Positions 8,414 to 15,914 of a stretch of 29,387 nt of DNA are shown here, piece by piece. The stretch spans positions 1 to 29,387 of the forward strand of contig JARQWU010000119.1 in the NCBI GenBank assembly GCA_040182905.1. Direction: 5' to 3'. The translations under genes were made by a program, and so were the position numbers. Under the pieces are notes generated by a model. It was not told the origin of the DNA. It searched no databases and saw only the letters and a list, made by a program, of their open reading frames with translations. This stretch comes from Barthelona sp. PAP020. Its lineage: Eukaryota; Metamonada: BaSk clade. How positions within the stretch are numbered: the first letter of the stretch is position 1; every line of letters begins with the position of its first letter.

Positions 8414-8430
8414 GGGGGTTGGGGGAGGGG
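8414..8430 (+). other. G-run tract, possible G-quadruplex
   Basis: Three G-runs of 5, 5 and 4 with TT and A spacers, followed by further G pairs. It is the most G-rich stretch in a very AT-rich region. It lies ~470 bp downstream of the end of the kinase/ankyrin gene and has no coding context. Confidence 0.5.
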
Positions 8431-8899
8431 TAGAGAGGAAATTTTGACAATTAAGAATGAAAATTTCTTCGAAATTTTCTTTTGCTTATTTTTTGCATTT
8501 AACAAAATTAAAATTTCAAAGTTTTGAATCTCTCTAAAGCGATTCATAACTCATCACCTTTGTTATTAAATAGTGGTGAAAATATTTTACAGCTCTTTTT
8601 AAGAACTGTAATACAATACCATAAAGAAACTTCTCTTCCTTCTCAAAAAATTTATCTAATATGATGTTTTACTGTCTTTTTGATGAAGAATCAGAATATT
8701 TTAGTAAACAAAAAAGGAACCATTTTGAAGTTAATGGTTTCCCAAAAAGAACATTCCAAGCCCTCTTTAAGTAACTCAGTTAATGACTAGCGTTTAACAA
8801 AGGTTATATCAAAGACAAACAAACTACAATTTATGCACAACGAAAAATAATTTGCAAAACATCCATTGAATAAACATGTAACCATACAAACAGACCTTT

Positions 8900-11800
8900 T
8901 TAATCATCAGCATCACTTTCATCATCTTCCATCTCTTTATCAATATACTCACGCATATTGCCACCATTTCTTTCATTGATGTCGATCAAATCCCAACACA
9001 ATTCGATTGTCATGTCAAAATCTCTTTGATTCATATAGACTCCAGCACTCACAAATTCCCGAATGATAACACTGTTCACATTCATTGCAACAAGTGTTGA
9101 CAATAAATACCCTTGATTCTTTACCAGTTCAATTAACTCAGATTTGGACAAAGGCTCAAATTTCAAATCAACAGGCTTGCCACTCTCCAATTGATGCTTC
9201 AAATTAGGACAGCTCAAAAAGCAGTATAAATTGTATGTTTGCCGTTCCTCAACACATGCATACAATCTATTGAAAAACAACAACATTCCTACACCATCTA
9301 TGTTTGGTTTGGCACAATCTAGAAGCATTTTGGCAATATCAAGATGACCTGCTTGACAACTTATGTTAAATGGAGAATTCCCATTATTGCAACACAAATT
9401 AACATCAGAACCATGATTTAGGAGCATTTTAGCAACATCAAAAAGTCCATTTTGACAACAAATTAACAATGGAGAAGCACCATTATTCTTACACAAATTA
9501 ACATCAGATCCATGGTCCAAAAGCATTTTAGCAACATCAACATGGCCACTACAACAACTGATATACAATGGAGAAGTACCATTATTTCTACATAAATTAA
9601 TATCAGCTCCGTAATTTAAGAGCATTTTGGCAAGATCAAGATGCCCTTTGTGACAACTACAAAACAATGGAGAAGTACCATCTTTCTTGCAAAAATTAAC
9701 ATCTGCTCCATAATCCAAGAGAATTTTAATAATATCAAGATGTCCATTTTGACAACAAATGAACAATATAGAAACACCAAAATAATCACAGAAATTAACA
9801 TCAGATCCATTATCCAAGAGCATTTTAGCAACATCAAGATGGCCATTATAACAACTCATATACAATGGAGAATCAACAATTTTTCTACATAAATTAATAT
9901 CAGCTCCATGATCCAAGAGCATTTCGGCAACATCAAGATGACCTTTTTTACAACTGCTGTGCAATGGAGAAGTGCCAATCTTATCACACAAATTAACATC
10001 TGCCCCATGATCCAAGAGCATTTTGGCAACATCAAGATGACCATTATAACAACTGATGTTCAATGGAGAATATCCATCATTTTCACATAAATCAATATCA
10101 GCTCCATAATCCAATAGCATTCTTGCAACATCAAGATGACCTTCTTGACAACTGATGTACAATGGAGAAGCACCATCATTCATACACAAAATAATATCAG
10201 CTCCATTATTCAAGAGCATTTTGGCAACATCAAGATGACCTTGATGACAACTAATAAACAATGGAGAAGCACCATCTTTCGTGCACAAATTAACATCAGC
10301 GCCATGATCCAAAACCATTCTGGCAATATCAAGATGGCCATTTTGACAACTAATGTACAATGGAGAAGCACCATCATTCATACACAAATTAACATCTGCT
10401 CCACAATCCAAGAGCATTTTGGCAACATCAAGATGATCATTTTCACAACTGATGTACAATGGAGAAAATCCACCATGATTACACAAATTAACATCTGCTC
10501 CACAATCCAAGAGCATTTTGGCAACATCAAGATGACCATTTTGACAACTAATGTGCAATGGAGAAGAACCAACATACATACACAAATTAACGTCAGCGCC
10601 ATGATCTAAAAGCATTTTGGCAACATCAACATGACCATTTTGACAACTGATGTACAATGGAGAAAATCCACCGTTCCTGCATAAATTAATATCAGCTCCA
10701 TAATCCAACAGCATTTCAGCAACATCAAAGTGGCCTTTGTGACAACTAATATACAATGAAGAAGTACCATCAGTCGTACATAAATTAACATCAGATCCAT
10801 TATTCAAGAGCATTTTAGCAACACAAAGGTGATCATTTTCACAAGTGATATACAATGGAGAAGCACCGTTATTCATACACAACTTAACATTAGCTTTATG
10901 ATTCACTAGCATTTTGGCAACATCAAGATGACCATTTTGACAACTAATATATAACGGAGAAGCGCCATTATTCTTACACAAATTAACATCAGCTCCATGA
11001 TCTAAGAGCACTTTAACAACATCAAGATGACCTTTTTGACAACTAATATACAATGGAGAAGCACCATTATTATTGCATAAACTAACATCAGCCCCAAAAT
11101 CCAACAGAAAATCAACAACATTGACATGCCCATCAAAACAAGCTCCCCAAAGCGATGTTCTTCCTTCCTTGCCCTGCTTGTTTACATCAACACCAGCTTT
11201 GACACACTGCTTTACAACCTCAAGATTACCATCACAAGCTGCATAATAGATCTTCTTTGGTCTTCCATTATCTTCAAATCCATCTACATCAAACCCATCT
11301 GGAACAACAACTTGATCCATGTTATGCTTGACATATGGCTCAACTTCCTCTTCAATACCTGTCTCTTCAATAACAGTATCGACAAGCATCTTCAGATAAC
11401 CAGCAATTAACTTGAAAGACGGACGCTTGGAAGGGTTTTCATCAAAACACAGCTTTACAATACCATGGCCAGGAATCGAATCTATCATCTCGTCAGAATA
11501 TGGCAATTTCCCATTAATCAAATATCTGAATGGTTCATCATCCACAGCATCACAAGGACAAACTTCTGTCATCACATAAAGCATCATCACTGCAAACGCC
11601 CACACATCAACAGCCCTTGGATCTATCTTGTCTTCATTTTCCCCAACAAGGATCTCAGGAGATAGATACGAAACTGCACTGTTCATGTCAACCATCAATA
11701 AACTGTTGGCATCTTTCACTGTCCAAAAATCGCTCAAAGCAGGAATGAACTTTCCATTAAAATTCCTCAAAAGAACGTTAGTGGGCTTCAAATTGCCATG

Positions 11801-12379
11801 AGTTAAACCGCATGCGTGACAATAATCCAATGCGGAAGCAACCTGCATGAGTATTGTGAGCTTTTCCATCAAAGAAAGGTTGGGTATTTCTTGCTCAAGA
11901 AAAGAGGTGCAGTATTCCATAACTATTCCAGTTTTACCGTCGATCTCAGTCACACCATGAATTTGACGAAGGAAAGGATGATTTAGCTTCATGGGAACGT
12001 ATTGCTTGAGGAAATCGTGTTTTTTTGGCTTTTTGTGGAATAATTTGATAGCAACAATGATTCCCTCTCTTTCAGCAGTAATTAAGCGTCCAAATACCCC
12101 TGACACAAAATTGGACTTAAGCATTTTAAGGGTAGATCCAACAATTTCAGTTGGTTTTAGGGAATCCATGAGCTCTGTAAATGATTGGAGATTGTTTATA
12201 CGATTCTTGCCCTTTGATTGCCAGTTTGCCATAAAACTGGTGTCAACCTGTTTTTCATTTGGTTCTACTATCTTTTTAGTGCCTAAAATATCAGAGTCAA
12301 AAACCATTAGGTGTAAAAAAAAAAGAAAATAAAGGCTAAAAATGTTTAATAATCTTTTTTTACAGTAGTATTCATTCAT
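8900..12379 (-). CDS. Pseudokinase-ankyrin repeat protein (TKL-like kinase fold + 20 ankyrin repeats)
   Basis: A 1159-residue protein. Residues ~85-345 form a kinase domain: weak Gly loop (SGVFG), VAIK with Lys112, catalytic loop HGNLKPTN with Asn196 in place of the catalytic Asp, DFW (217-219) in place of DFG, SPE, DVWAF, and KRPSF near the end. The alpha-C Glu is not apparent, so phosphotransfer is unlikely. Residues ~374-1035 hold 20 ankyrin repeats of 33 residues with the consensus SPLYISCQNGHLDVAKMLLD. Nearly all carry Cys after YIS and after VNL. A ~75-residue C-terminal module (SELIELVKNQ to the acidic tail) is shared with the adjacent pseudogene. It is probably a cytosolic binding scaffold. 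The ATG at 12379 gives a hydrophobic N-terminus (residues 11-24). The in-frame ATG at 12307 omits it and follows an A-rich leader, so either may be the real start. Confidence 0.9.
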   Translation of the reverse strand: MNEYYCKKRLLNIFSLYFLFFLHLMVFDSDILGTKKIVEPNEKQVDTSFMANWQSKGKNRINNLQSFTELMDSLKPTEIVGSTLKMLKSNFVSGVFGRLITAEREGIIVAIKLFHKKPKKHDFLKQYVPMKLNHPFLRQIHGVTEIDGKTGIVMEYCTSFLEQEIPNLSLMEKLTILMQVASALDYCHACGLTHGNLKPTNVLLRNFNGKFIPALSDFWTVKDANSLLMVDMNSAVSYLSPEILVGENEDKIDPRAVDVWAFAVMMLYVMTEVCPCDAVDDEPFRYLINGKLPYSDEMIDSIPGHGIVKLCFDENPSKRPSFKLIAGYLKMLVDTVIEETGIEEEVEPYVKHNMDQVVVPDGFDVDGFEDNGRPKKIYYAACDGNLEVVKQCVKAGVDVNKQGKEGRTSLWGACFDGHVNVVDFLLDFGADVSLCNNNGASPLYISCQKGHLDVVKVLLDHGADVNLCKNNGASPLYISCQNGHLDVAKMLVNHKANVKLCMNNGASPLYITCENDHLCVAKMLLNNGSDVNLCTTDGTSSLYISCHKGHFDVAEMLLDYGADINLCRNGGFSPLYISCQNGHVDVAKMLLDHGADVNLCMYVGSSPLHISCQNGHLDVAKMLLDCGADVNLCNHGGFSPLYISCENDHLDVAKMLLDCGADVNLCMNDGASPLYISCQNGHLDIARMVLDHGADVNLCTKDGASPLFISCHQGHLDVAKMLLNNGADIILCMNDGASPLYISCQEGHLDVARMLLDYGADIDLCENDGYSPLNISCYNGHLDVAKMLLDHGADVNLCDKIGTSPLHSSCKKGHLDVAEMLLDHGADINLCRKIVDSPLYMSCYNGHLDVAKMLLDNGSDVNFCDYFGVSILFICCQNGHLDIIKILLDYGADVNFCKKDGTSPLFCSCHKGHLDLAKMLLNYGADINLCRNNGTSPLYISCCSGHVDVAKMLLDHGSDVNLCKNNGASPLLICCQNGLFDVAKMLLNHGSDVNLCCNNGNSPFNISCQAGHLDIAKMLLDCAKPNIDGVGMLLFFNRLYACVEERQTYNLYCFLSCPNLKHQLESGKPVDLKFEPLSKSELIELVKNQGYLLSTLVAMNVNSVIIREFVSAGVYMNQRDFDMTIELCWDLIDINERNGGNMREYIDKEMEDDESDADD
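9290..11260 (-). repeat. 99-bp tandem repeat array coding ankyrin repeats
   Basis: About twenty 99-bp units within the kinase/ankyrin gene. Inner units are very similar at the DNA level (for example GGCAACATCAAGATGACC on the plus strand recurs many times). The first two units and the last are the most divergent, the usual pattern of unequal exchange in the middle of an array. Confidence 0.85.
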
Positions 12380-13295
12380 TGTTTTGAAACAGTTGTTGTC
12401 GAAATGAAATGTACTAGTTGGTTAGATTGGTAGAGGACGTTTTTTCAATGCAACACCTGATTGTTTGTTAGGATTTTCTTTTTGAAATTTGTGCCATAAT
12501 TGTGTTGGAAATTTATTCAAACCACACTTTAAAGATGTTAGAAAATGATGATAATTGTATGTTGTAACATTGTTAGTTAGTTCAAAGACTATGTGTGAAA
12601 AACCATTATTCCAACAATCTTCGTAAATTTGTCAGTTTATTCATCAGTTTTGTTTTATTTATGATGAAGTGATTTTCCATTGGCACTTAGATGTGCAAAT
12701 GTGTTGAATTAATCTCGTTATTTATGTTTGTTTTTTCTGTTGTTGAAGATTATATTATATCATTTGATGATTGATATGCAGCTTCACAAGATTGATCCTT
12801 AAGAATTGTATCTTCTTTTTTTTTTTTCCTAATGATGGTTTCTGAGGTTGGAAACATTCAACTTCCAAAATAAGCAAAAAATTTAATTTCTTCAATTTTG
12901 CAAGAAAATTTTGGAAAAATTTGCTTTAGCTTGTTTCTTTGCATTTGTGATACAAAAATAAAATGTAAAGATTTTACAAACATTTTCATAAAGAAGACAT
13001 GTATAACCCACATATAGGACAGTAGTTAAGATACAAACATTACTCGGAGAGTTCAACAAAAGTCGAAGAAACTTCAGATAAGACCTCAAACATAGAGATG
13101 ATATAAACAAGAACAATTCTTTACTTCAAGAATCCTGAATTTAATCCTTTAGGTCGCATTCTTTTTCTTTTTAAGCATCAAACATCCCAAAATCTTCGTC
13201 ATCGAAAAACTTCTAACTATACTAAACCCAACGTAATGGGTTAACACAAAAATAAAAGTCTTTTAAATTTTTGAAATAATTGGATTTAAATTTCC
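12380..13295. other. Gene-free AT-rich stretch upstream of the kinase/ankyrin gene
   Basis: No recognisable gene, RNA or repeat. Short frames (for example minus strand 12892-13116) have no domain and read as chance. The part next to 12379 should hold the kinase/ankyrin promoter, but no motif can be named. Confidence 0.5.
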
Positions 13296-13406
13296 ATTTT
13301 TGAAAAATAAACAGTTCTACAGATTATTCAACCTAAAAACCTTTGACCAAATAAACACTATTTTTTTATTCACTCACACGCATAATAATTCTTGGCTTGG
13401 CAATAA
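13296..13406 (+). repeat. Inverted repeat block A, left copy
   Basis: Contains TTCTACAG..TTCAAC, AAATAAACACTATT, TTTATTCACTCACAC and TTCTTGGCTTGG. The same elements in the same order are found on the opposite strand at 14035-14155. The block lies just outside the left arm of the fold-back element, while its partner lies inside the element. Confidence 0.65.
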
Positions 13407-13453
13407 TCATGCATCATAAACATTAATATTGAATTAACCTATTCATTTTTCTA

Positions 13454-13802
13454 CTTGTGCGAACCTTTTCCAGAATTTTCCCAAATCAGAGCCTGGGAAT
13501 CTCAGTTGACTGATAAATGATAAACATTCATCTTTATTCTTTTAGGAAGGTTCAGCGTTCCTGAAAGGAACCTTTCTTTTTTGATACCTCTCTTTCATAG
13601 GCTGTCATAGGAGAGCTACACCCTATGCTGGGTGTGCAATATTGCATTACTATTTGCTCAAAAGGGCCTAACGCCCCGATCTCTTTAAAATATATCTGAA
13701 TTGGGCAAGTTTTCATGCATTCACCATGGCAGGTCAAAAATTTGGAGGTAGGCTAAAGAAAAGTTCCATACCTTCAGGGAAAAAGGAAGAATTGGAAAAT
13801 TC
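13454..13802 (+). repeat. Left arm of the fold-back element
   Basis: The arm contains its own small inverted repeats: GTTCCTGAAAGGAAC (13557-13571), CATAGG/CCTATG (13596-13601 with 13622-13627), ACACCC/GGGTGT (13618-13623 with 13630-13635), TGCAATATTGCA (13635-13646) and GGGC/GCCC (13664-13667 with 13673-13676). The second and third pairings exclude each other. Confidence 0.8.
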
Positions 13803-14034
13803 GGATTCGTCAAAAATAATAGGCTTGTGAAGAACCTCATTTCATTTTTCTTTCTTATTCTTTAAAAAAACACTGTTAACATAAAAATTAAGGTATTTTT
13901 GTATTTTTCATTAAATTATCAAAATTTCTATCGAATATTTTTTAATTTCTTTTTTTTTAATTAATTTTTTCTTTTTTTTCTTTTCAAAAGAATGGAAAGG
14001 AAAAAAAAGAGGGTTGTTTAGAACCCTATTATTT

Positions 14035-14155
14035 ATTTCCAAGCCAAGAAGCACTGTGTGTATGAGTGAATAAAAAAGAATAGTGTTTATTTGTTAAAGG
14101 CTTTCGAGAACCGATTGATCTGTTGAAAAACTTTAGAATTTTGCTTTTGCAAAAA
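14035..14155 (-). repeat. Inverted repeat block A, right copy inside the fold-back element
   Basis: Reverse complement of 13296-13406, with CCAAGCCAAGAA, GAGTGAATAAA, AATAGTGTTTATTTG and GTTGAAAAACTTTAGAA. Block order relative to the arms differs on the two sides (A then arm on the left; arm then A when the right side is read on its own strand), which points to nested insertions. Confidence 0.65.
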
Positions 14156-14244
14156 TCCAAAAAAATTGGAATGAAGAATTTCTCCGAAATTCTCCCACTT
14201 GATCGTTCCAATTACATTTCAGTCCCTCAATTCTCCTCCTGGGA

Positions 14245-14279
14245 TTTTGACTGAAATTTGCTAGAATGAGTTTTCTGAG
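14245..14279 (+). repeat. 35-bp dispersed repeat, copy 2
   Basis: Matches 8356-8390 at 32 of 35 positions. It sits in the middle of the fold-back element, ~65 bp inside the right arm. Confidence 0.65.
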
Positions 14280-14343
14280 TTAACTTTCTTTGTAAATAAA
14301 TATAATTGTTTCACAACTGGACCAAATTTTTGCAAAAGCAAAA

Positions 14344-14686
14344 AAATTTCCGATTCTTCCATTTTTTCATCAAGATACGGAAGTTTTCCTCAACCTACCC
14401 CAAATTTTTGACCTACCATTATGAATGCGCGAAAACTTGCACAATTAAGATTAATTTTAGCATGTCAGAGCTTAAAGCTCTTTTGAACAAATGGCAATGC
14501 AGCATTTCACTTGCCCCATAGGGCGTAGCTGCTACGAAAGCCTATGAAAGAGTAATTCTCAAAAAAGAGAGGTTCCTTTCAGGAACGCTGGACCCCCGAA
14601 AAGAATAAAGATTAAGGTTTATAATTAATTAATCAACAGAAATTCCAGTCTCTGATTGGGGAAGTTCTGTAAAAGGTTCGCAAAAG
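14344..14686 (-). repeat. Right arm of the fold-back element
   Basis: Reverse complement of the left arm, with small hairpins at the matching places: GTTCCTTTCAGGAAC (14572-14586), CATAGG/CCTATG (14517-14522 with 14541-14546), CGTAGCTGCTACG (14524-14536), GCCC/GGGC (14513-14516 with 14521-14524) and AGAGCTTAAAGCTCT (14467-14481). Confidence 0.8.
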
Positions 14687-14733
14687 AAAAAAAAAAAACT
14701 GTGAAAATATTCACGTTAACATTTGTGAGACAA

Positions 14734-15630
14734 TTAATTTATACTGACAAAATCATTTGATAGTAATAATGACACATCTAAGAGTTCTCTCTTTGGTTTC
14801 TGTAAGGTAGATTCATTGGTTTCAGCAGCTCTATCGTTAGCTCTTGGTTTTTTTGCATTTTTTGTATTCTTCAATTGTTTTTTTTTATTAAGCTTTGCTG
14901 GTTTTGGATTTTTTTCGTGTTTAAATTCCTTTCTATTACTATTTGTCTTGTTTGACTTATTTTTTTCTTTCTTTTTGTCTTTTTCCATATTTTTATCTCT
15001 TCTATTGAAATTGTCTTCATTTGCTAAAAACTTCATAAACTTTCTTTCATTATTTGTTTTTTCCTTATTTTCATTTATTTTCGACGGTTTTTTAATGTCT
15101 AACTTTTCAAAAATTGGTCTATTCGGATCAGTAGGAATCGTTATCCCTGAAGATCTCAATAGACTAAATTTCTTTTTGGAAACTAAATCTTCTGACCACC
15201 CTCCAACATGATAAACTTGACTAAGATGAAAAATCATTGTGTTATTAATAAAATATGGATCAATAATCCATAGTTTACAACCTTGTTGAAAAGAAAAATT
15301 ACCCTGGAGAAGTGCCTTAAATTGGTTTTTTCCATCAGATACATGAAATGTTAATAATGAATCTGCCCTAACATTTTTTGTGGAAAATCTAAAATCTTTA
15401 CAGACAGTTACATTCTTAACAACACTGGTTATTTCAATTAAATACCTGCCATTGTATTTTCCCGTCGAAAATGATGCAATTCCAGGAGGAAATGAAAATG
15501 GATTCGTGATTGTTGAAAGAGGTTGCAAAAAATAATTCTCTACAAACTGATCAAAAGAATAGTTTTCATCTGTAAATGCTTTTTGAATATAATTTAATAT
15601 GTTTTTTGGAGTGTTAGCAACAATATTCAT
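14734..15630 (-). CDS. RMI1-like OB-fold protein with basic low-complexity tail
   Basis: A 298-residue protein. Residues ~1-50 are helical. Residues ~58-150 read as an OB fold: GRYLIEITSVVKNV, LLTFHVSDGKNQFKALL, FQQGCKLWIIDPY, MIFHLSQVYHVGGWSEDL. This order (ITS strand, L..TDG strand, G.K strand, strand ending in a GG before a helix) resembles the N-terminal domain of RMI1, the OB-fold partner of BLM/Sgs1 helicase and topoisomerase III in double-Holliday-junction dissolution. TDRD3-type OB domains are related. Residues ~185-270 are Lys/Asn/Glu-rich and probably disordered. The second OB domain of animal RMI1 is absent, as in yeast Rmi1. The ATG at 15630 is the first in frame. The assignment is by motif memory only and is moderate. 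The gene diverges from the acidic protein at 15915. Confidence 0.5.
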   Translation of the reverse strand: MNIVANTPKNILNYIQKAFTDENYSFDQFVENYFLQPLSTITNPFSFPPGIASFSTGKYNGRYLIEITSVVKNVTVCKDFRFSTKNVRADSLLTFHVSDGKNQFKALLQGNFSFQQGCKLWIIDPYFINNTMIFHLSQVYHVGGWSEDLVSKKKFSLLRSSGITIPTDPNRPIFEKLDIKKPSKINENKEKTNNERKFMKFLANEDNFNRRDKNMEKDKKKEKNKSNKTNSNRKEFKHEKNPKPAKLNKKKQLKNTKNAKKPRANDRAAETNESTLQKPKRELLDVSLLLSNDFVSIN

Positions 15631-15914
15631 TGTTTTTAATGCATAAAAAGAATAAACAGATTAACATTTCTTTTTTTTTTGTTTCTCATTCAATTTTGCA
15701 AGATTTACACAATATGTAAGAGTTAAAATTAATTTTTTGTCCATGGAGGGGGAATATTTCAAAAGGTCAAAAAGTCTTAAATTACAGAATTTTTTTATTG
15801 TTTCGGTATTTTGTGGATACGAGTGTAAATTAAAAATTGTGAAAGGTAAAAAAAACGATAGCAATCATACTATTGAGGCAATTCTTTTTATTGTTGAAGT
15901 ATTTCTCAATACTT
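15631..15914. other. Divergent intergenic region
   Basis: Shared upstream region of the RMI1-like and acidic protein genes. Small frames on both strands (15743-15928 plus, 15661-15864 minus) have no domain and overlap each other. No promoter motif can be named. Confidence 0.5.

Larger units (their letters stand above)
7761..8899. other. Long non-coding stretch with hairpin, repeat fragment and G-rich tract
   Basis: No convincing gene. Reading frames here are short and AT-biased with no recognisable domain. It contains a perfect hairpin (8058-8077), a 35-bp repeat shared with the fold-back region (8356-8390), a G-rich tract (8414-8430) and a GAATGAAAATTTCTTCG segment near 8455 that resembles one near 14170. 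Confidence 0.6.
13454..14686. mobile_element. Fold-back / MITE-like element with long terminal inverted repeats
   Basis: The left arm (13454-13802) and right arm (14344-14686) are imperfect reverse complements over ~345 bp. Landmarks in both run in order: GCGAACCTTTT, TCTTTATTCTTTT, CAGCGTTCCTGAAAGGAACC, CTCTTTCATAGGCT, CCCTATG, GCATT, GCAAGTTTTC, AGGTCAAAAATTTGG, GGAAGAAT.GGAAA. A ~540-bp middle carries no gene: reading frames in it are short and without domains. Long arms with no coding capacity fit a non-autonomous DNA transposon (Mutator-like or fold-back type) or a collapsed pair of insertions. No clear target-site duplication flanks it. The arms have diverged, so the insertion is not recent. 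Confidence 0.75.

Noticed and set aside
8344-8547. 67-residue minus-strand gene
   Set aside because: It overlaps the 35-bp repeat and the G/C tract. Low-complexity composition with no domain.
9616-10800. Several open frames on both strands inside the ankyrin array
   Set aside because: They repeat every 99 bp and are frame shadows of the ankyrin-coding strand.
12416-12440. GTTGGTTAGATTGGTAGAGG, reminiscent of a tRNA D-arm
   Set aside because: No T-loop GTTCRA partner or acceptor pairing at the right distance. No tRNA gene was found in the window.
13552-13737. Minus-strand frame in the left fold-back arm
   Set aside because: It lies wholly in the inverted arm, lacks a domain, and is not preserved in the right arm.
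14306-14521. 71-residue plus-strand frame in the right fold-back arm
   Set aside because: Frame crosses the arm boundary and has no counterpart in the left arm.
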